Shown piece after piece: positions 1 through 11,817 of a stretch of DNA of 64,000 nt. Origin of the DNA: Nelumbo lutea (lineage: Eukaryota > Streptophyta > Magnoliopsida > Proteales > Nelumbonaceae); assembly GCA_022828595.1 (NCBI GenBank), contig JAKGHH010000001.1, positions 124,756,999 through 124,820,998 on the forward strand, given 5' to 3'. A program made the position numbers and the translations under genes. Positions within the stretch are counted from its first letter, which is position 1. The number at the start of each line of letters is the position of its first letter. The notes beneath the pieces were generated by a model. It saw only the letters and a list, made by a program, of their open reading frames with translations, did not search any database and had not been told where the DNA came from.

Positions 1-1674
1 AATAAATTTTTTATAATACAAAAATAACAATAGTTAATTTCAGTTAGGTTTATTCATCAAACTAATGAAACCGACCAACCCGATCAACTCGATCCAAGTT
101 GGTCAGTTTTCTAGTATTTTATGTTGGCTTTGGTTCAAAAATTTTCCAATTCGACCAAGTTGGATGAGTTTCACTTTGGCCATCTATAAACCAACCAAAA
201 TCGAATGACCTGACAATGGATATATATTAATATTTTATATTTTAAATATAATTTTTAATATAGAAATGTGGGAAATTTCCCATTTTTCTTAGTCTAAAAT
301 GTTTTTATATCATAAATCTAATTTTTAAATTTATATTTTAATAATTGCACTGTAATTTTTTAAATTAAATTAAAATTTTAAGTTTAAATCTTTTAAACCG
401 ACTGACTTAACCAAAAAATTGACTCAACCAATACAACTTGAGTGGATTGGTTTTCACAAAAGATCAGTCGGTTTTCATTGACCAACTCCCCAACTTGACA
501 AGGTCTATTTGGTTGGCCAAATAGCTTACGGCCAAACTGAACCAACTCATGAATAGTCATAGTTTCAGCTAAATTAATAGTTTCACTTCTAATAAATTAC
601 AATAGTTTAATCACCGATAATTATTGAAAATTAATAGTGAAAATACACAATTATTGAAAATATATTGATAATGAAAAAATACAATAAGTACTAAAAATAT
701 ATTAACTCAATCAATAAATAGTATAATCTCAAATAAATATTAATCAAAAAGTTATAACAACAATACAATAAGTACAATAAGTACAACAAATTAAATTTAA
801 AAATTTCAATAATAGTAGTTTAATATCCAATAATTATCAAAAGTTTTTTGTTAAATAACAAAACAAAATAAATTTATACATAATCATTGAAAATATATTT
901 ATGATAAAAAACAATAAATAATTACTGAAATACAACAAATATTAATTTTAGTATATAATCATATAATAAATACATATTAAGAGTTTAAAATAATTATTAA
1001 TAAATATTATTTTTTTCTAAAAGTTATTTTCTCGAATTATTACTTTATATAAGTGAAATTAGTTATTTCCAATATTATGTAAAAATTTTAAATTATTATT
1101 AATTTCAATATTATGTTATAATTATTTTTCTACTTTTCGGAATTTCTTAAGTTTATTACATAATTTATTTATTTTAACCATTTAAAATCTAGTTATGTTA
1201 AATATTTAGTTATTTAGTTATTTAAATATTTAAATAATCTTTAAAATATTTATTTTTTTATTTGAATTTTATTTATTTAAAGCTATTACATATTATTAAA
1301 TATTTGAAAAACATTTAAATTGATAATCCGGAAAAACATTATTTAAATTATTAGTACATAATTTCGTGATATATTTTGTAAAAATATAAAAATTATTTTT
1401 TGTGTTTTTAATAAATATTTTAAAGATATTATATAATTTTGTTAGAATATTTAAATAATTCTTAAATTTTTTAATCTAAATTTCTTTAGATAGATATAGA
1501 TAAAATGTAGGGGAGAGGATAAATTGGAATTAGAGATAATTTAGGAGAGAAACTCTTTACTAAATTAGAGATAATTTTGGAGAAAGTGGGGGAACTAGTT
1601 TAGGAGAAGAGATTATTTAAGTTATTGGGAAAGTGCATCTCATTGGTTGTTTCAAAAATAACATGAAATAAAAA

Positions 1675-1716
<42 letters not shown>

Positions 1717-1769
1717 CTATATATAATATAGATAGATAGATAGATAGATAGATATATAACAATATCTTG
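1..1769. other. AT-rich intergenic spacer
   Basis: No open frame or protein similarity is visible. Roughly 30-560 contains degenerate, mixed-orientation stretches of the kind gaccaactcg / ccaagttggtc, which may be an old MITE, but I could not fix its ends. The rest is very AT-rich. Confidence 0.6.
1679..1757. repeat. (AT)n and (GATA)n microsatellites
   Basis: About 34 bases of uninterrupted AT dinucleotides are followed, after a short gap, by about six GATA units. They lie just upstream of gypsy element A. Confidence 0.95.
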
Positions 1770-2600
1770 TGATGGTGTGTGATCTGGTCACTCCTACCTG
1801 GCAGCGGTTGTGCTCCTAACTGGCAACGGACGAAATACCTATGAAGAAGAAGAAGGATCCTCGGGGAGCTCTCCCGGTGGGAATACTCCGATGCTTAAGT
1901 TAGTAACTAGGAGAGAAAGCTGAGAGCTGAAAGAGAGAGAGTTGTAGAGAAAAATAAAAGGGCTAGAGTGCAGATCACACAAATTGCAATACCCTTGCTC
2001 TTTGGGGGTCGAAGCTCTTATATAGTGGTGTCCCGTCAAATCAGGCATAACTACCTCTGATTCTCTGCCATAGTCGTTACTTGATAGGGTTGTGCAGGTA
2101 ACTATTGCAGAGTACGGCCCTACCAGGCAGGGGACTCCTCTTAGGGTTGGCAGGCACGACGCCGCCTGGCGAGAGACGTGGGTGCAGTCTCCAAATTTGG
2201 CAGGTACGGTTGTCAGACAGGATCTTCCTGTGACACGCCGAGCTGCTCTTCCGCGAGCTACCTTGTACTGAGCTACCCTGTGCCAAGTTGTAGGTGCCAT
2301 ATCGAGGTGCTTCTACCCGAGGTGGCCTACTTACGTTTGGGCAGGAGTAAATTTATTCTAACTTAGGAGGATCCTGAGCTCAACCCAAAGTACCTTTGAG
2401 CTCGGGAGATTCCTATCTTGGGAGAATCTTAGCTCGAGACGCTTCCTTGGAAGAATCTTAGCTCGGGGTAATCGGAGTGTCATCTAGTGCCGAGCTGCCA
2501 TGCTAGATCTTGGTGGACTGGTCGTGCTGAGTTGTTACTTATGCTGAGTCACATCCATGTGTCCTCTTATGATGAGGTCGGGTCAAATCACCCTCCATCA
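1770..2600 (-). repeat. 3' LTR of gypsy element A
   Basis: Begins TGATGGTGTG and ends CCCTCCATCA. It aligns end to end with 11818-12650, with scattered substitutions (about nine tenths identical by eye). On the minus strand it carries a TATATAAG box around 2013-2021. LTR divergence implies an old insertion. Confidence 0.92.
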
Positions 2601-2622
2601 ATTTCCCCCCACTCCCCGAGCC
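2601..2622 (-). other. Polypurine tract of element A
   Basis: Immediately inside the left LTR the minus strand reads GGGGAGTGGGGGGAAAT, an almost pure purine run. This is the expected position for the plus-strand primer of reverse transcription. Confidence 0.8.
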
Positions 2623-2875
2623 AGGGGTCCTGACCTGGTGTGGGGAGTTCACGACCAGTTCACTGCTCGGCTCAATCAAGGATAACCCGAGTCGTGTACA
2701 GTTCATGCACGGACGTCACACGATCTATAGACTCTGCGAACGTCACACGATCTATATACTCCACGGACGTCAAAAAATGCGATAAACTGATTTCACCTCG
2801 GGGGTCACGCATCTGGTTTTCTTGAGAGTCTTTAGATCATCATGATCTCAATCATTGAATCTCGGACATAGTGGC

Positions 2876-2883
2876 TATAAATA
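2876..2883 (+). promoter_or_regulatory. TATA box for the antisense gene of element A
   Basis: TATAAATA followed by GGGGGG lies about 220 bp upstream of the ATG at 3097 on the plus strand, opposite to the element's own transcription. The position fits a promoter for the antisense gene. Assignment is inference. Confidence 0.5.
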
Positions 2884-3096
2884 GGGGGGACCCCAGCCAT
2901 TTTCTCTGCCATAAGTTCACTAACGCTCGTCTTGAGGTCGCGGCTAAGCTCTTTAGCTTGGGTTTTCCAGTCTGCCATTCTTCCTAGTTCGGTCGTCTTC
3001 CCTTGGTGAGTCTCCTTAGCCTCTCCTCTTCAGTTCGATTCCGGTCTTTTCGGTTTCGTAGTTAGCTTCCCTTAGTTCATTTTTCAGTTCGTAACT

Positions 3097-5139
3097 ATGT
3101 CAGACCATAGCTTCCACTGTCTTTTAGATGAGCCCGAGGTGGGTACCTTGGCTCAAGTAGGTGCCTTCGAGGCACATTCCACCTACGAGGTGCGGGAGAC
3201 CTCGGGTAACCCGGCATCAACCTCTAATCAGGTCGGATAACAAACAAGTTCGGTCCTTCTACCATGACGGTAGACAGGCTTAGGAGCCTAATAGCTCGGT
3301 ATAACCTTCCAGGGGGTATACCTACCACCTTCATACGGGCGACTTCCCTTGGGAACACGATCGCGATGAGATCGTGATTTTCGGGGAACAGCTCGTGGCC
3401 GGACTCTGCCTTCCACTACACCCCCTAATTATTGAAGTGTTAAATCACTTCGATGTCACTATAGACCAGTTCCACCCAAACTCCATTCGGAACGTGGTCG
3501 GTACCATCTCCCTTTGCTTTGACTACGCCCTGCCTCTCGACCTTGACATTTTCGCCTCCATACATTCCATTAAGTAGAATGCTTCTAGCATTCTCCCCGA
3601 GCACAGGCGAACTTACTACATGTCCCCTCGCCCGGGCTACAAGCTGCTACATGACCTCTCCAATAAAATCCCGGCCTAGAAACGAGATTATTTTGTAGTT
3701 TGGAACCCTGTGGGATGGCCCTTTCCTACTCACTGGAGGGTGGCCATTCAGGACTCTGGCATTACGCTGGACCGGGATACAGGGGAGACACTCTAGTCTT
3801 GGGCAGAGCTTGGCTTTGACTACAAGGACTTCATCACCGAGAACAAGCTCATTAAGGCCAGTCTGAGTCCCGGTAGGTCACCTTGTTTAGAGTTAGTATT
3901 TTTCTTTGGTAGCCCGTTTCCACTTCTTGGTAGCATTATTGACGTCGAACTCTGTTCCAGATCCTATGGAGTGACTTAGTGCAGAGAAACTCTTTGGAAA
4001 AATGAAGGGGAGAAAGAAGGGAGCTACAAAGAGAGCTCGCATTGAATCTCCATGGGCTCCTACTCCGGAACCTTAATAGCTTGCTATAGCTCCTCCGGTG
4101 ATTGACTTGGAGGGGTCAGAGAACCTCCCACTTCGGGAGCCTGAGACGAATGCGGAGCCTATTCCTAAGACAACTATGGAGCCCGCTCTCAAGACCACTA
4201 CAGAGCCCGCTCTTGTGCCTGTCACTTCCTCAGGGAGCAAAGGAATAACTCGAAGCATCTTGAACCCATAGCACAGCCTTCGAAAGAGCAAAGGGACTGT
4301 GTATGCAGAGGAGGTCTCCGAATGGGCCAAGCTATCGCCTTCTCAGCTCGGAGCTCGGGCCCACTCTATGGTGATAAGTTCCGTTATACTTCAAACTTCT
4401 GCAATTGTTTCCTTACTGGTGCTAACTGACATTCTCTTGGCAGGTAAACTCTGTCATGCATGCCCTGACTCTCTAATCTAAGAGGCACTTGAACCGGGCT
4501 TTGGCTACCGAAGACTCAGCTCGCACAGCTCACTCCGACCTGAAGCTAGCTCGCGGCCAAATCCGCCGGCAGGAAGGCGATGTGCTAAATCACAAGGAGT
4601 TAGTTATGTCGTTGATGTCAGAGAAGGAGGAGTGGCCGTGCGAGAAGGAGGAGTTGCTACGCGAGAAGGAGGAATTGCTGCACAAGGTGAAGAACCTTGA
4701 GTCAGATAAGGGGGCTCTGAAGCGCCAAGTAGAGAACCTCGAAGTCGATGTCAAGGAGTGAACTGATATCCTTCTTGGCGCTATGGAGGAAGCCAAGGTC
4801 AAGGCCGTCCAAGACTACGTCAAGTCGGAGGAGTTCGATGGGGTGATGGTGGAGGCCTACCGCAAAGGCTTCAAGCTCAGTTGGTGGCTGATAAAGCGTG
4901 AGTTCCCACAGCTTGACGTAAGCGCCATCACCACCTCACAAATCATAGGAGAGATAGCCCGCGAAGCTGCCGAAGACCCGGACTCTGAGGAGGAGGGTGA
5001 TGACGTTGAAGAGGCCACTACCACCCATCAGGCCGGCACTTCTATGGAGGCTCCAAGCGAGAAGTCACCCAAGCAGTTCGAACGGTCCTTGTACTTTGAG
5101 CTTGCGAGCTCAGTTTTTTTTTTTTTTTTTTTGTCGTAA
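3097..5139 (+). pseudogene. Antisense spliced gene inside element A (putative gypsy-type transposon protein with coiled coil)
   Basis: This gene runs opposite to gag-pol. From ATG 3097 the frame reads through a segment around 3290-3600 (LPGGIPTTFIR, AGLCLPLHP, EVLNHF, FHPNSIRNVVG) that resembles the plant 'putative gypsy type transposon' domain (Pfam PF04195). Two introns are visible: 3873-3960 (gtaggt...ttccag) and 4371-4443 (gtgata...ttggcag). Joining at the second keeps one frame (HSM then VNSVMHAL). Exon 3 encodes a Glu/Lys-rich coiled coil (EKEELLREKEELLHKVKNLE) and an acidic C-terminus before a T18 tract. One frameshift near 3376 and several stops (for example 3238, 3972, 4480, 4759) show it is dead. 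The product's function is unknown; similar antisense ORFs are known in Tat-group elements. Confidence 0.68.
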
Positions 5140-5499
5140 CAAACTCCTTGTAATGAGATATCTTTGTAATGAAAGTCCACTTTTTCGCTAAGTGTTATTG
5201 TAATTTACCTTATCTTCTGAAGTGATTATTTTACCTCGAGTTGTTAAGTTATCGAGCTAAATACCCGAAGTAGGGGTTTCTTAACTGTCGTCACCCCGAA
5301 CTGTCTCCCAATACTTAGGGGTGATTCTATGATGTACACCGAGGTGAGCGACATAGTAGGGTATATGCCCGACCTGTCTGCACTTGGGTTACTTAAGTTG
5401 ACGTCAGTTGTCCCTAACGGGTTTAACCCGCTGTATGTCGGGCGGGCTATGCATCATAGGGTTCACACCCGAGCTGCCTGCGCCTTAGGCATTAAAAGT

Positions 5500-6003
5500 G
5501 CTTAGCCTATGTTGATAAGGCGATTAGGTCTTACACGGTACCAAGGTCTTTTGTTAGCTCGGCATTTTAGGCCTTAGGTTAAGGGAGCGACTTATGGTCC
5601 ACTCTCTGGAGTTCGCCCATGCCGAAGAGGCGACTGGGCACCGAGGTCCTTACCTCGGCATTTTTGCCCTTAGGCTAAGGGAGTGACTTATAGTCCACTC
5701 TTCTAGAGTTTGCCTATGCCGAAGAGGCTGGGCACCGAGGTCCTTAGCTCGGCGTTTTGGCCCTTAGGCTGAAGGAGTGACTTATAGTCCACTCCTCTGG
5801 AGTTCACTCATGCCGAAGAGGCGACTGGCCTTCGAGGTCCTTAGCTCGGCGTTTTAGCCCTTAGGTTGAGGGAGTGACTTATAGTTCACTCCTCTGGAGT
5901 TCGCCCATGTCGAAGAGGCGACTGGGCGCCGAGGTCCTTAGCTCGGCGTTTTAGCCCTTAAGCTAAGGGAGTGACTTATAGTCCACTCCTCTGGAGTTTG
6001 GTA
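5500..6003. repeat. ~97 bp tandem repeat block in element A
   Basis: Five imperfect copies of a ~97 bp unit containing GACTTATAGTCCACTCCTCT, whose starts fall at 5589, 5685, 5779, 5876 and 5973. Each unit also holds CCGAAGAGGCGACTGG and CCGAGGTCCTTAGCTCGGC. The block sits between the integrase stop and the antisense gene. Tandem repeats downstream of pol are typical of Tat/Ogre-type elements. Confidence 0.93.
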
Positions 6004-6004
6004 A

Positions 6005-6960
6005 TTACAGGTAATATTTCCTTAGGTTGAAAATATTCCATGCCCGAGGTATCTGCTTCCCTTTTAGGGTTTCGAGCTCATACGTTCCTTCCCTAAGTAC
6101 CCGTTTTACTCGGTAGGGATCTTCCCAATTTGGCCCGAGCTTACCAACACCGGGCTCAAGTACCATGACTTTACGAAGAACTAGGTCTCTGATGCGGAGG
6201 TTCTGCTTCTTGACCTTGGCATTATAGCACCGAGCTACTCTCTGTTGGTAGGTTACGGTCCTAATGTATGCGAGGTCCCGTACCTCGTCAAGTAAGTCGA
6301 GGTTGGTGCGTAGCTCGTCCTCATTTGCTTCGTCATCGTACACTTCCAGACATAGCGTAGGAACCTCGATCTCGGCTGGGATGACTGCCTCGGTACCGTA
6401 AGTGAGGTTGAAGGGGGTCTCACCTGTTGCAGGATTCACCGTGGTTCGATAAGCCCATAGTACACTGGGCAACTCGTCTACCCATAGTCTCTTAGCTCGA
6501 TCTAGGCATGCCTTCAATTCGTGGAGAATGACTCTGTTTGTGACCTCCGCTTGGCCATTTGCTTGAGGGTGCGCCATCGAGGTAAAATTTTGTTGTATTC
6601 CCATATCTTTGCACCAGTTATGGAATTTAATGTCCTCGAACTGTTTGCCATTGTTAGAGACGAGTACTCGGGGTAGTCCGAAATGACAAACTATATTCTT
6701 GTAGAAGAAGTTCTGCACATTCTGAGTTGTGATCGTCGCAAGAGTTTCGACCTCCACCCACTTAGTGAAATAATCAACTGCTACCACTAAGAACCTCATA
6801 TGTTCTGTCGTTGGTGGAAATGGTCCGAGTATATCGATCCCCCATTGTGCGAAGCGCCATGGGTTGGTGAGGTACTTTAGGTCGGCAGCGAGCTGGTGGT
6901 GGATGTTAGTGTGCCTCTAACATTTGTCACACTTTTTGACGAACTCAATCGCAACTACCT
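6005..6960 (-). pseudogene. Gypsy integrase, element A
   Basis: The longest open stretch is 6799 to 6005; similarity begins earlier, near 6960, with a stop-broken zinc-finger end (HTNIHHQLAADL) and the first catalytic Asp in GIDILGPFPP. VDYFTKW follows. The second catalytic position reads VSNNGKQF where the family has SDNG, so Asp is replaced by Asn. The third residue is kept in HPQANGQAEVTN. The C-terminal part (LGPNWEDPYRV, GTYELETL) resembles the GPY/F module. Catalysis would be expected to fail. Confidence 0.88.
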
Positions 6961-7153
6961 TCAACGTTGGCCAATAATATCCCTGTCGTAGCGCTTTTTG
7001 GGTGAGGGCTTTGCCCCTCAAGTGTCCGCTGCACAAGCCCTCATGAGTGTCGCGGAGCACAAGCTCGGCTTCAGAGGGTCGTAAGCAGCGTAGATAAGGG
7101 AGCGTGTAAGATCTTCAGTACAACCACCGGTCTATTATGACGTATTTGGCTGC

Positions 7154-8233
7154 CTAGCGCTCTACCCTTCTGGCATCATTACAATCTGCAGGGAGGGTTC
7201 CATGTAGCAGGTAGCTCACGAGTGGGTCAATCCAGCTCGGCTCTGCTTGTACGACAGGAGCGACCTCCTTTGCCACCTTGAGAATGCTAGGCCGAGGCAG
7301 GTTCTCTATGTACACGGTCCTCATGGTGTTATCGCTTGTGTTGGCTAGTCGGGACAAGGCGTCGGCCTCACCATTCTTGGATCTCGGGATTTGTTTGATG
7401 AAGTGTGACTAGAAGTCAAGCAAAGCCTCTACGACTTTGGCTAAGTAGGTGACCATGGTTGGCTCACGAGCTTCATACTCGCCGCTAACCTGGTTGACCA
7501 CGAGCTAGGAGTCATTGCAGATAACGATGTATTTGGATTTTACCACATTTGCTAGGGCCAACCCAGCTATCAACGCCTCGCACTCTACTTCATTGTTGGA
7601 CGCAGCGAACTTGAAGCGTAACGCATACTCCAATTTCACGCCACTTGGTCCATACAGAACGATTCCAGCTCCACTACCCTATTGATTTAATGAGCCATCA
7701 ACATGGAGGATCCAAGGCTCCTCATCCCAGGTCGGGTTCTATCTAACCATGAGAGAGGCCACGCTAGTTGAGTTCCCTCGCAGTGCTCGGGCTCGGCTAA
7801 CTCAGGGACCTCGGTGCTGAAAGTGCATTCTGCAACGAAGTTAGCTAAGGCTTGGGCCTTGATAGCAGTTTGTGGCTTATATTGGATGTCGTACTCACTG
7901 AGTTCGATGGCCCACTTTGTCAATCTACCGGAGACCTCAGGCTTGAGCAAGACTTGCCTCAGAGGCTTATTGGTGAGGACAACGATCGTATGAGCTTTGA
8001 AGTACGGTTGAAGTTTCCGAGCTGCGACAACTAGCGCATACGCCAGTTTTCGATCTCAGGATACCTTGTCTCTGCTTCTTGCAACACTTTGCTAACATAG
8101 TAGATGGGTCGTTGGACCCAATCTACTTCTTTTATTAGTACCGAGCTGACTACCCCGTCACTTGTAGAGAGGTACCGAGCTGACCCAATCTACTTCTTTT
8201 ATTAGATGGGCCGCTGGACTTGATCTACTTCTT
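7154..8233 (-). pseudogene. Gypsy RNase H region, element A
   Basis: Minus-strand fragments cover the RT connection (LTKWAIELSEYDIQY, ALANFVAECTF, within 7950-7687) and the RNase H domain (LHVDGSLN, SNNEVECEALIAGL, VICNDS, GEADALSRLA) down to about 7340. The four acidic positions appear kept, but stops occur near 7680, 7510 and 7410. A short duplicated tract (tgacccaatctacttcttttattag) lies at 8115-8230 near the RT/RNase H boundary. Confidence 0.82.
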
Positions 8234-9105
8234 TTATTCATCTATCGATTTAGACATGAAGCGACTCAGAGTGGCTATGCGGTCGTTCAGCCTCTGAACC
8301 TCCTTCAATTTCCAAGGTGGTCTCATATCTAAGATGACCTTGATTTTATTAGGGTTGGCCTCAATACCACGTTGGTTAATGATGTAACCTAGGAATTTAC
8401 CCGAGGTGACAACGAAAACGCACTTGTTCGGATTTAACTTCATATTAAACTTGCACAAAATTTCAAAAACAGAGTGCAAATCTTTTATTAATTCTTTTGA
8501 AAATTGGGTTTTGACGACCATGTCATCTACATAACACTCTACTTTTTTATCAATCGACGATTCAAACAGTCAGTTTACAAGTCTCTAAAATGTTGCCTGC
8601 CATTTTTCAGTTCGAAGGGCATGACCTTGTAGTAGTGTTGGCCGAGCTTGGTTATGAAGGCCCTTTTTTCTTCATTAGCAGGGTCCATTCTGATCTGGTT
8701 GTAGCCCGAATAGGCATCCAAGAAGCTCAGCAACTCATGCCCTGAGGTTGCGCCCACCAAACGGTCGATTTTGGGGAGTGGGAAGCAGTCTTTCGGGCAA
8801 GCTCAGTTCAGGTCGGTATAATCGACGCACATACGCCATTTACCATTAGCCTTTTTTACTAGAACGAGGTTGGCTACCCAGCTCGGGTAATGGACTTCCC
8901 TAATGAAATTGGATGCAAGGAGCTTCCTGACCCCCTTGTCAACTGCTCTCCAACGCTCCGGGGCTTGGTTGCGCTTCTTCTGTCTAACGGGCCTAACTAC
9001 AAGATCAGTGTTCAGTTTGTGAGTGATGATTTTATGGTCTATGCCGGGCATCTTGGCCGCGGACCATGCAAAAACATCTAAATTTTTAAGTAGAAAGCTT
9101 ACCAA
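8234..9105 (-). pseudogene. Gypsy reverse transcriptase, element A
   Basis: In order on the minus strand: FIREVHYPSW, VLVKKANGKWRMCVDYTDLN (9105-8803), a stop, then SFLDAYSGYNQIRMDP and YYKVMPFELKN (8760-8575), a shifted stretch, then YVDDMVVKTQFSKEL and KCVFVVTSGKFLGYI (8540-8234). The catalytic Asp of FLDAYSG and both Asp of YVDD are present. One stop replaces the codon after TDLN, and a frameshift lies near 8580-8545. Confidence 0.9.
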
Positions 9106-9467
9106 TTGAGATCATAGAAGCTCCTCGATTGAAGCGCTGATTTGGAGGGTGTGAGTTGGGTCCTCTGTTGAAGCAGACACGGAAGCCGTCTCTTCTATAG
9201 GTGCAGCCCGCTCTTCATAGTGCTCTGTAGGTCACTCTAGCTTGAGGTCGTCTGCCACCTTGGCTTTTCCTTTTAGGGCGGCAACATAGCACTTGCAAGA
9301 CTCGAGCTGATCGCCTCGCGCTACCCCAACTCCGAAGTCCATGGGGAACTTCATGGCCAAATAATAGGTGGAAACCACCGCTCGTAGAGCATGGGTGATG
9401 GGCCGACCTGTTATGGCATTGTACGAGGAGGGAGTTGCGACCACCAAAAAGTTGTGCTCGAGCCTCA

Positions 9468-9806
9468 CTATGCTAGGCCAGGTGCCGACCTCCACAAGTA
9501 CGGAAATTCTCCCCAAGGGCCTGACTTCCTCTCTGTTGAAGCCCACCAAGAAAGTACTCGGGGCTTGAGGTCACTTTCCTGAAGTTGAAGCTTGTCAAAC
9601 GCTCCTTTGAAAATGATGTCTGCCGAGCTACCAGAGTTGATGAGGACACGCTTCACCTCGAAATCATTGATTCTTATCTTCATGACAAGCGCGTCATCAT
9701 GAGTGTAGTGGACTCCGCGTCCATCTTCTTTGGTGAAGAAAATTGGCTCCTCCATCCTCGGTTGCTTTTGGGGGATTCTGCCCTTCTCTTTTGACCTCGC
9801 GGGCAA
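9468..9806 (-). pseudogene. Gypsy aspartic protease, element A
   Basis: The minus strand reads YTHDDALVMKIRINDFEVKR then VLINSGSSADIIF. In this family the active site is VDxGSSADI; here the catalytic Asp codon is AAC (Asn). The open frame overlaps the end of the gag frame and shifts near 9560. Loss of the Asp would inactivate the enzyme. Confidence 0.85.
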
Positions 9807-11750
9807 AGGTCCTAGCTGCAGCTGAGGTGTAGCCCGCGATGATCAACCCGCCAGTGATCATGTGGATTGTTCCCCGAACTGGCCTCTCTTTGGGGGGTGG
9901 CCTCTGTGGCTGCTCGCCTTGTCTGCTGTCGGACTCGGGAGCGTCTCTACCTTGCTCTCCCTGCCGTCCAGTTTTATTATCATTTTGTACAAAATTTCTT
10001 AAATATCCGTGATGGATGATTTCTTCTATATCATCACGGAGGTTTTTACAACTTTCGGTACTATGACCGTGATCTTTATGAAAATGACAGTACAAGTTCT
10101 TATTTCTAACATTTAGATCTCCTCTCAGTCGGGGTGGCCACTTCACGTACGGCGCGTCCTTGATCGCCATGAGGATCTCAGCTCACTTCGCGTTCAATGG
10201 CGTATAGTTTGGCCTGTCGGCTGGAGGAGGTTGAAAAGACTGGTCTGACCTTCCTCTCCGAGCTGGCTCTTTCTTCTTCTTGCTGTCCCCGTGGATCGAT
10301 GACTCACCTTCTCTTTTCCTCTTCTCGGGCAAGTTCTCGTCCTTCTGGTTCATCTCCTCCTTCGTTCCGATGAACTGGTCCGCGAGCTTGAGGAATTCAG
10401 TCACATCCTTAGGTCTATTGACAACCATGTGCCACTTGAACTCCTTGTGCGTTATGCCCCTCTTGGCTGTTGTGAGCCTCACTGCGGGGTCCAAGTCAGG
10501 TATCTACAGACATGCATCGTTGAATCTTTTGATGTAGCTGCGGATGGACTCTCCTTCCCTCTAGACTATGCAGAGGAGGCTTTCTTGGGTCATTGGGCAT
10601 CTCTTGCTGGAAACAAAGTGGGAGGTGAAAACCTGCACGAATTGTGCCCAACTATTGATCGTGCCAGGTGCAAGGTTCTTGTACTACATGCGAGCTACTC
10701 CCTTGAACATGGTGGAGAAGGCTACGCACATGCAGGACTCACTCATCCCTGCTAAGTGCATCTGTGATTGAAAGGCATCTACGTGATCATTCGGGTCGAA
10801 TGATCCATCATACTTGTCTAGGGGAGGTACCTTGAAGTCTTTGAGCATTGGGATGGCCAAGAGTTCAGGAGCCAAGGGAGATGGTACGGAGAGGAGCGGG
10901 GTGGTCTTCAATGCTCCCTAGCTCGCCTCTTCTTTGGGGAGTTTGGGCAGGCGCTGGGCTATAGTTCGGTGAGCTCGACGACGTCTCTGCTGCTTCTTCG
11001 TTGACTCTACATTAGTGCTGCTGGCCTCTGTGTTATCGGGCATGGTAAGCCCGGGAAGGGGCTCGGACTATTGCCGATGGCTGTGGACTGAAGGACCCTA
11101 TCTATAATCCGCAGCCAAGACTTCGAATTGGTTCTTAACGAGCATGATCTTTAACTGCGAAGGCCAAGGTGATGCGGGCCTGGTTGGCTGAGAGTCCCCT
11201 GACCTGACCACATGCTACGAGGTAGGGGGGGTGACTTGTCTTTCCCTCCCGCGGGATGAGACCTGACTCCCAAGAGGGTTCTGAGTTTGGGAGGTCTCTC
11301 CCCGGCGGGGGGGGGGTTGCTTGTTACGACGGCGGGGCTTGGCCTACTGTGCAGTGGGGTGTCGAGGAGGAACTTGTTGTTGGTTCTGGGGCAGTGGTGG
11401 AAACTGCTGTTGATACTGGTGCTGATAGACTTGGTGTAACACTTGCTGTTGATACAGCTGAAACTGTTGAAACTGTTGCATTTGGGCCTGCATTTGCATG
11501 CAGTGCACCAGGTCTTCAAGCTGGTTTTGCCTGGTCACCGGAGGAACAATAGAAGGTTCGACGAAGGTTGCTCCTACCGTGGAGGGAAGTGGAGCATTCA
11601 CAGGTGCCATTATCTAAGGCACATTCAGAGTAGGAACTCCGTCCATAGAGAGGGGAATGGTGAACTGTCCAATACATACTACTAGGACCTGAAGTTGCTC
11701 CTCGGTGGCACTATTTCTTCGCTGCATCCGGTGTTGCTGGAGGAAGCCAT
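9697..11750 (-). pseudogene. Gypsy gag, element A
   Basis: Starts at the ATG at 11750 (MASSSN), just inside the PBS. A Gln-rich segment follows (11610-11344), then the retrotransposon gag domain (PPLDKYDGSFDPNDHVDAFQ, 10911-10684), a segment near 10494-10183 (FKWHMVVNRP, LADQFIG) and a zinc-knuckle variant CHFHKDHGHSTESC with NLRDDIEEIIHHGYL (10170-9697). Several stops and frame changes interrupt it. The protein would form the virus-like particle core in an intact element. Confidence 0.85.
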
Positions 11751-11794
11751 GGAAACTGAAGTTGCTAAGTTTGGTGGAAGAAGGCTTTTTGAAG

Positions 11795-11817
11795 CGGTTC
11801 CCACAGACGACGCCAAT
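11795..11817 (-). other. Primer binding site of element A
   Basis: Directly inside the right LTR the minus strand reads ATTGGCGTCGTCTGTGGGAA. The same motif with small changes occurs in element C at 48268. The tRNA primer was not identified. Confidence 0.72.

Noticed and set aside
5500..6003. CRISPR-like array
   Set aside because: Whole ~97 bp units repeat without unique spacers; it is a plant retrotransposon tandem repeat.
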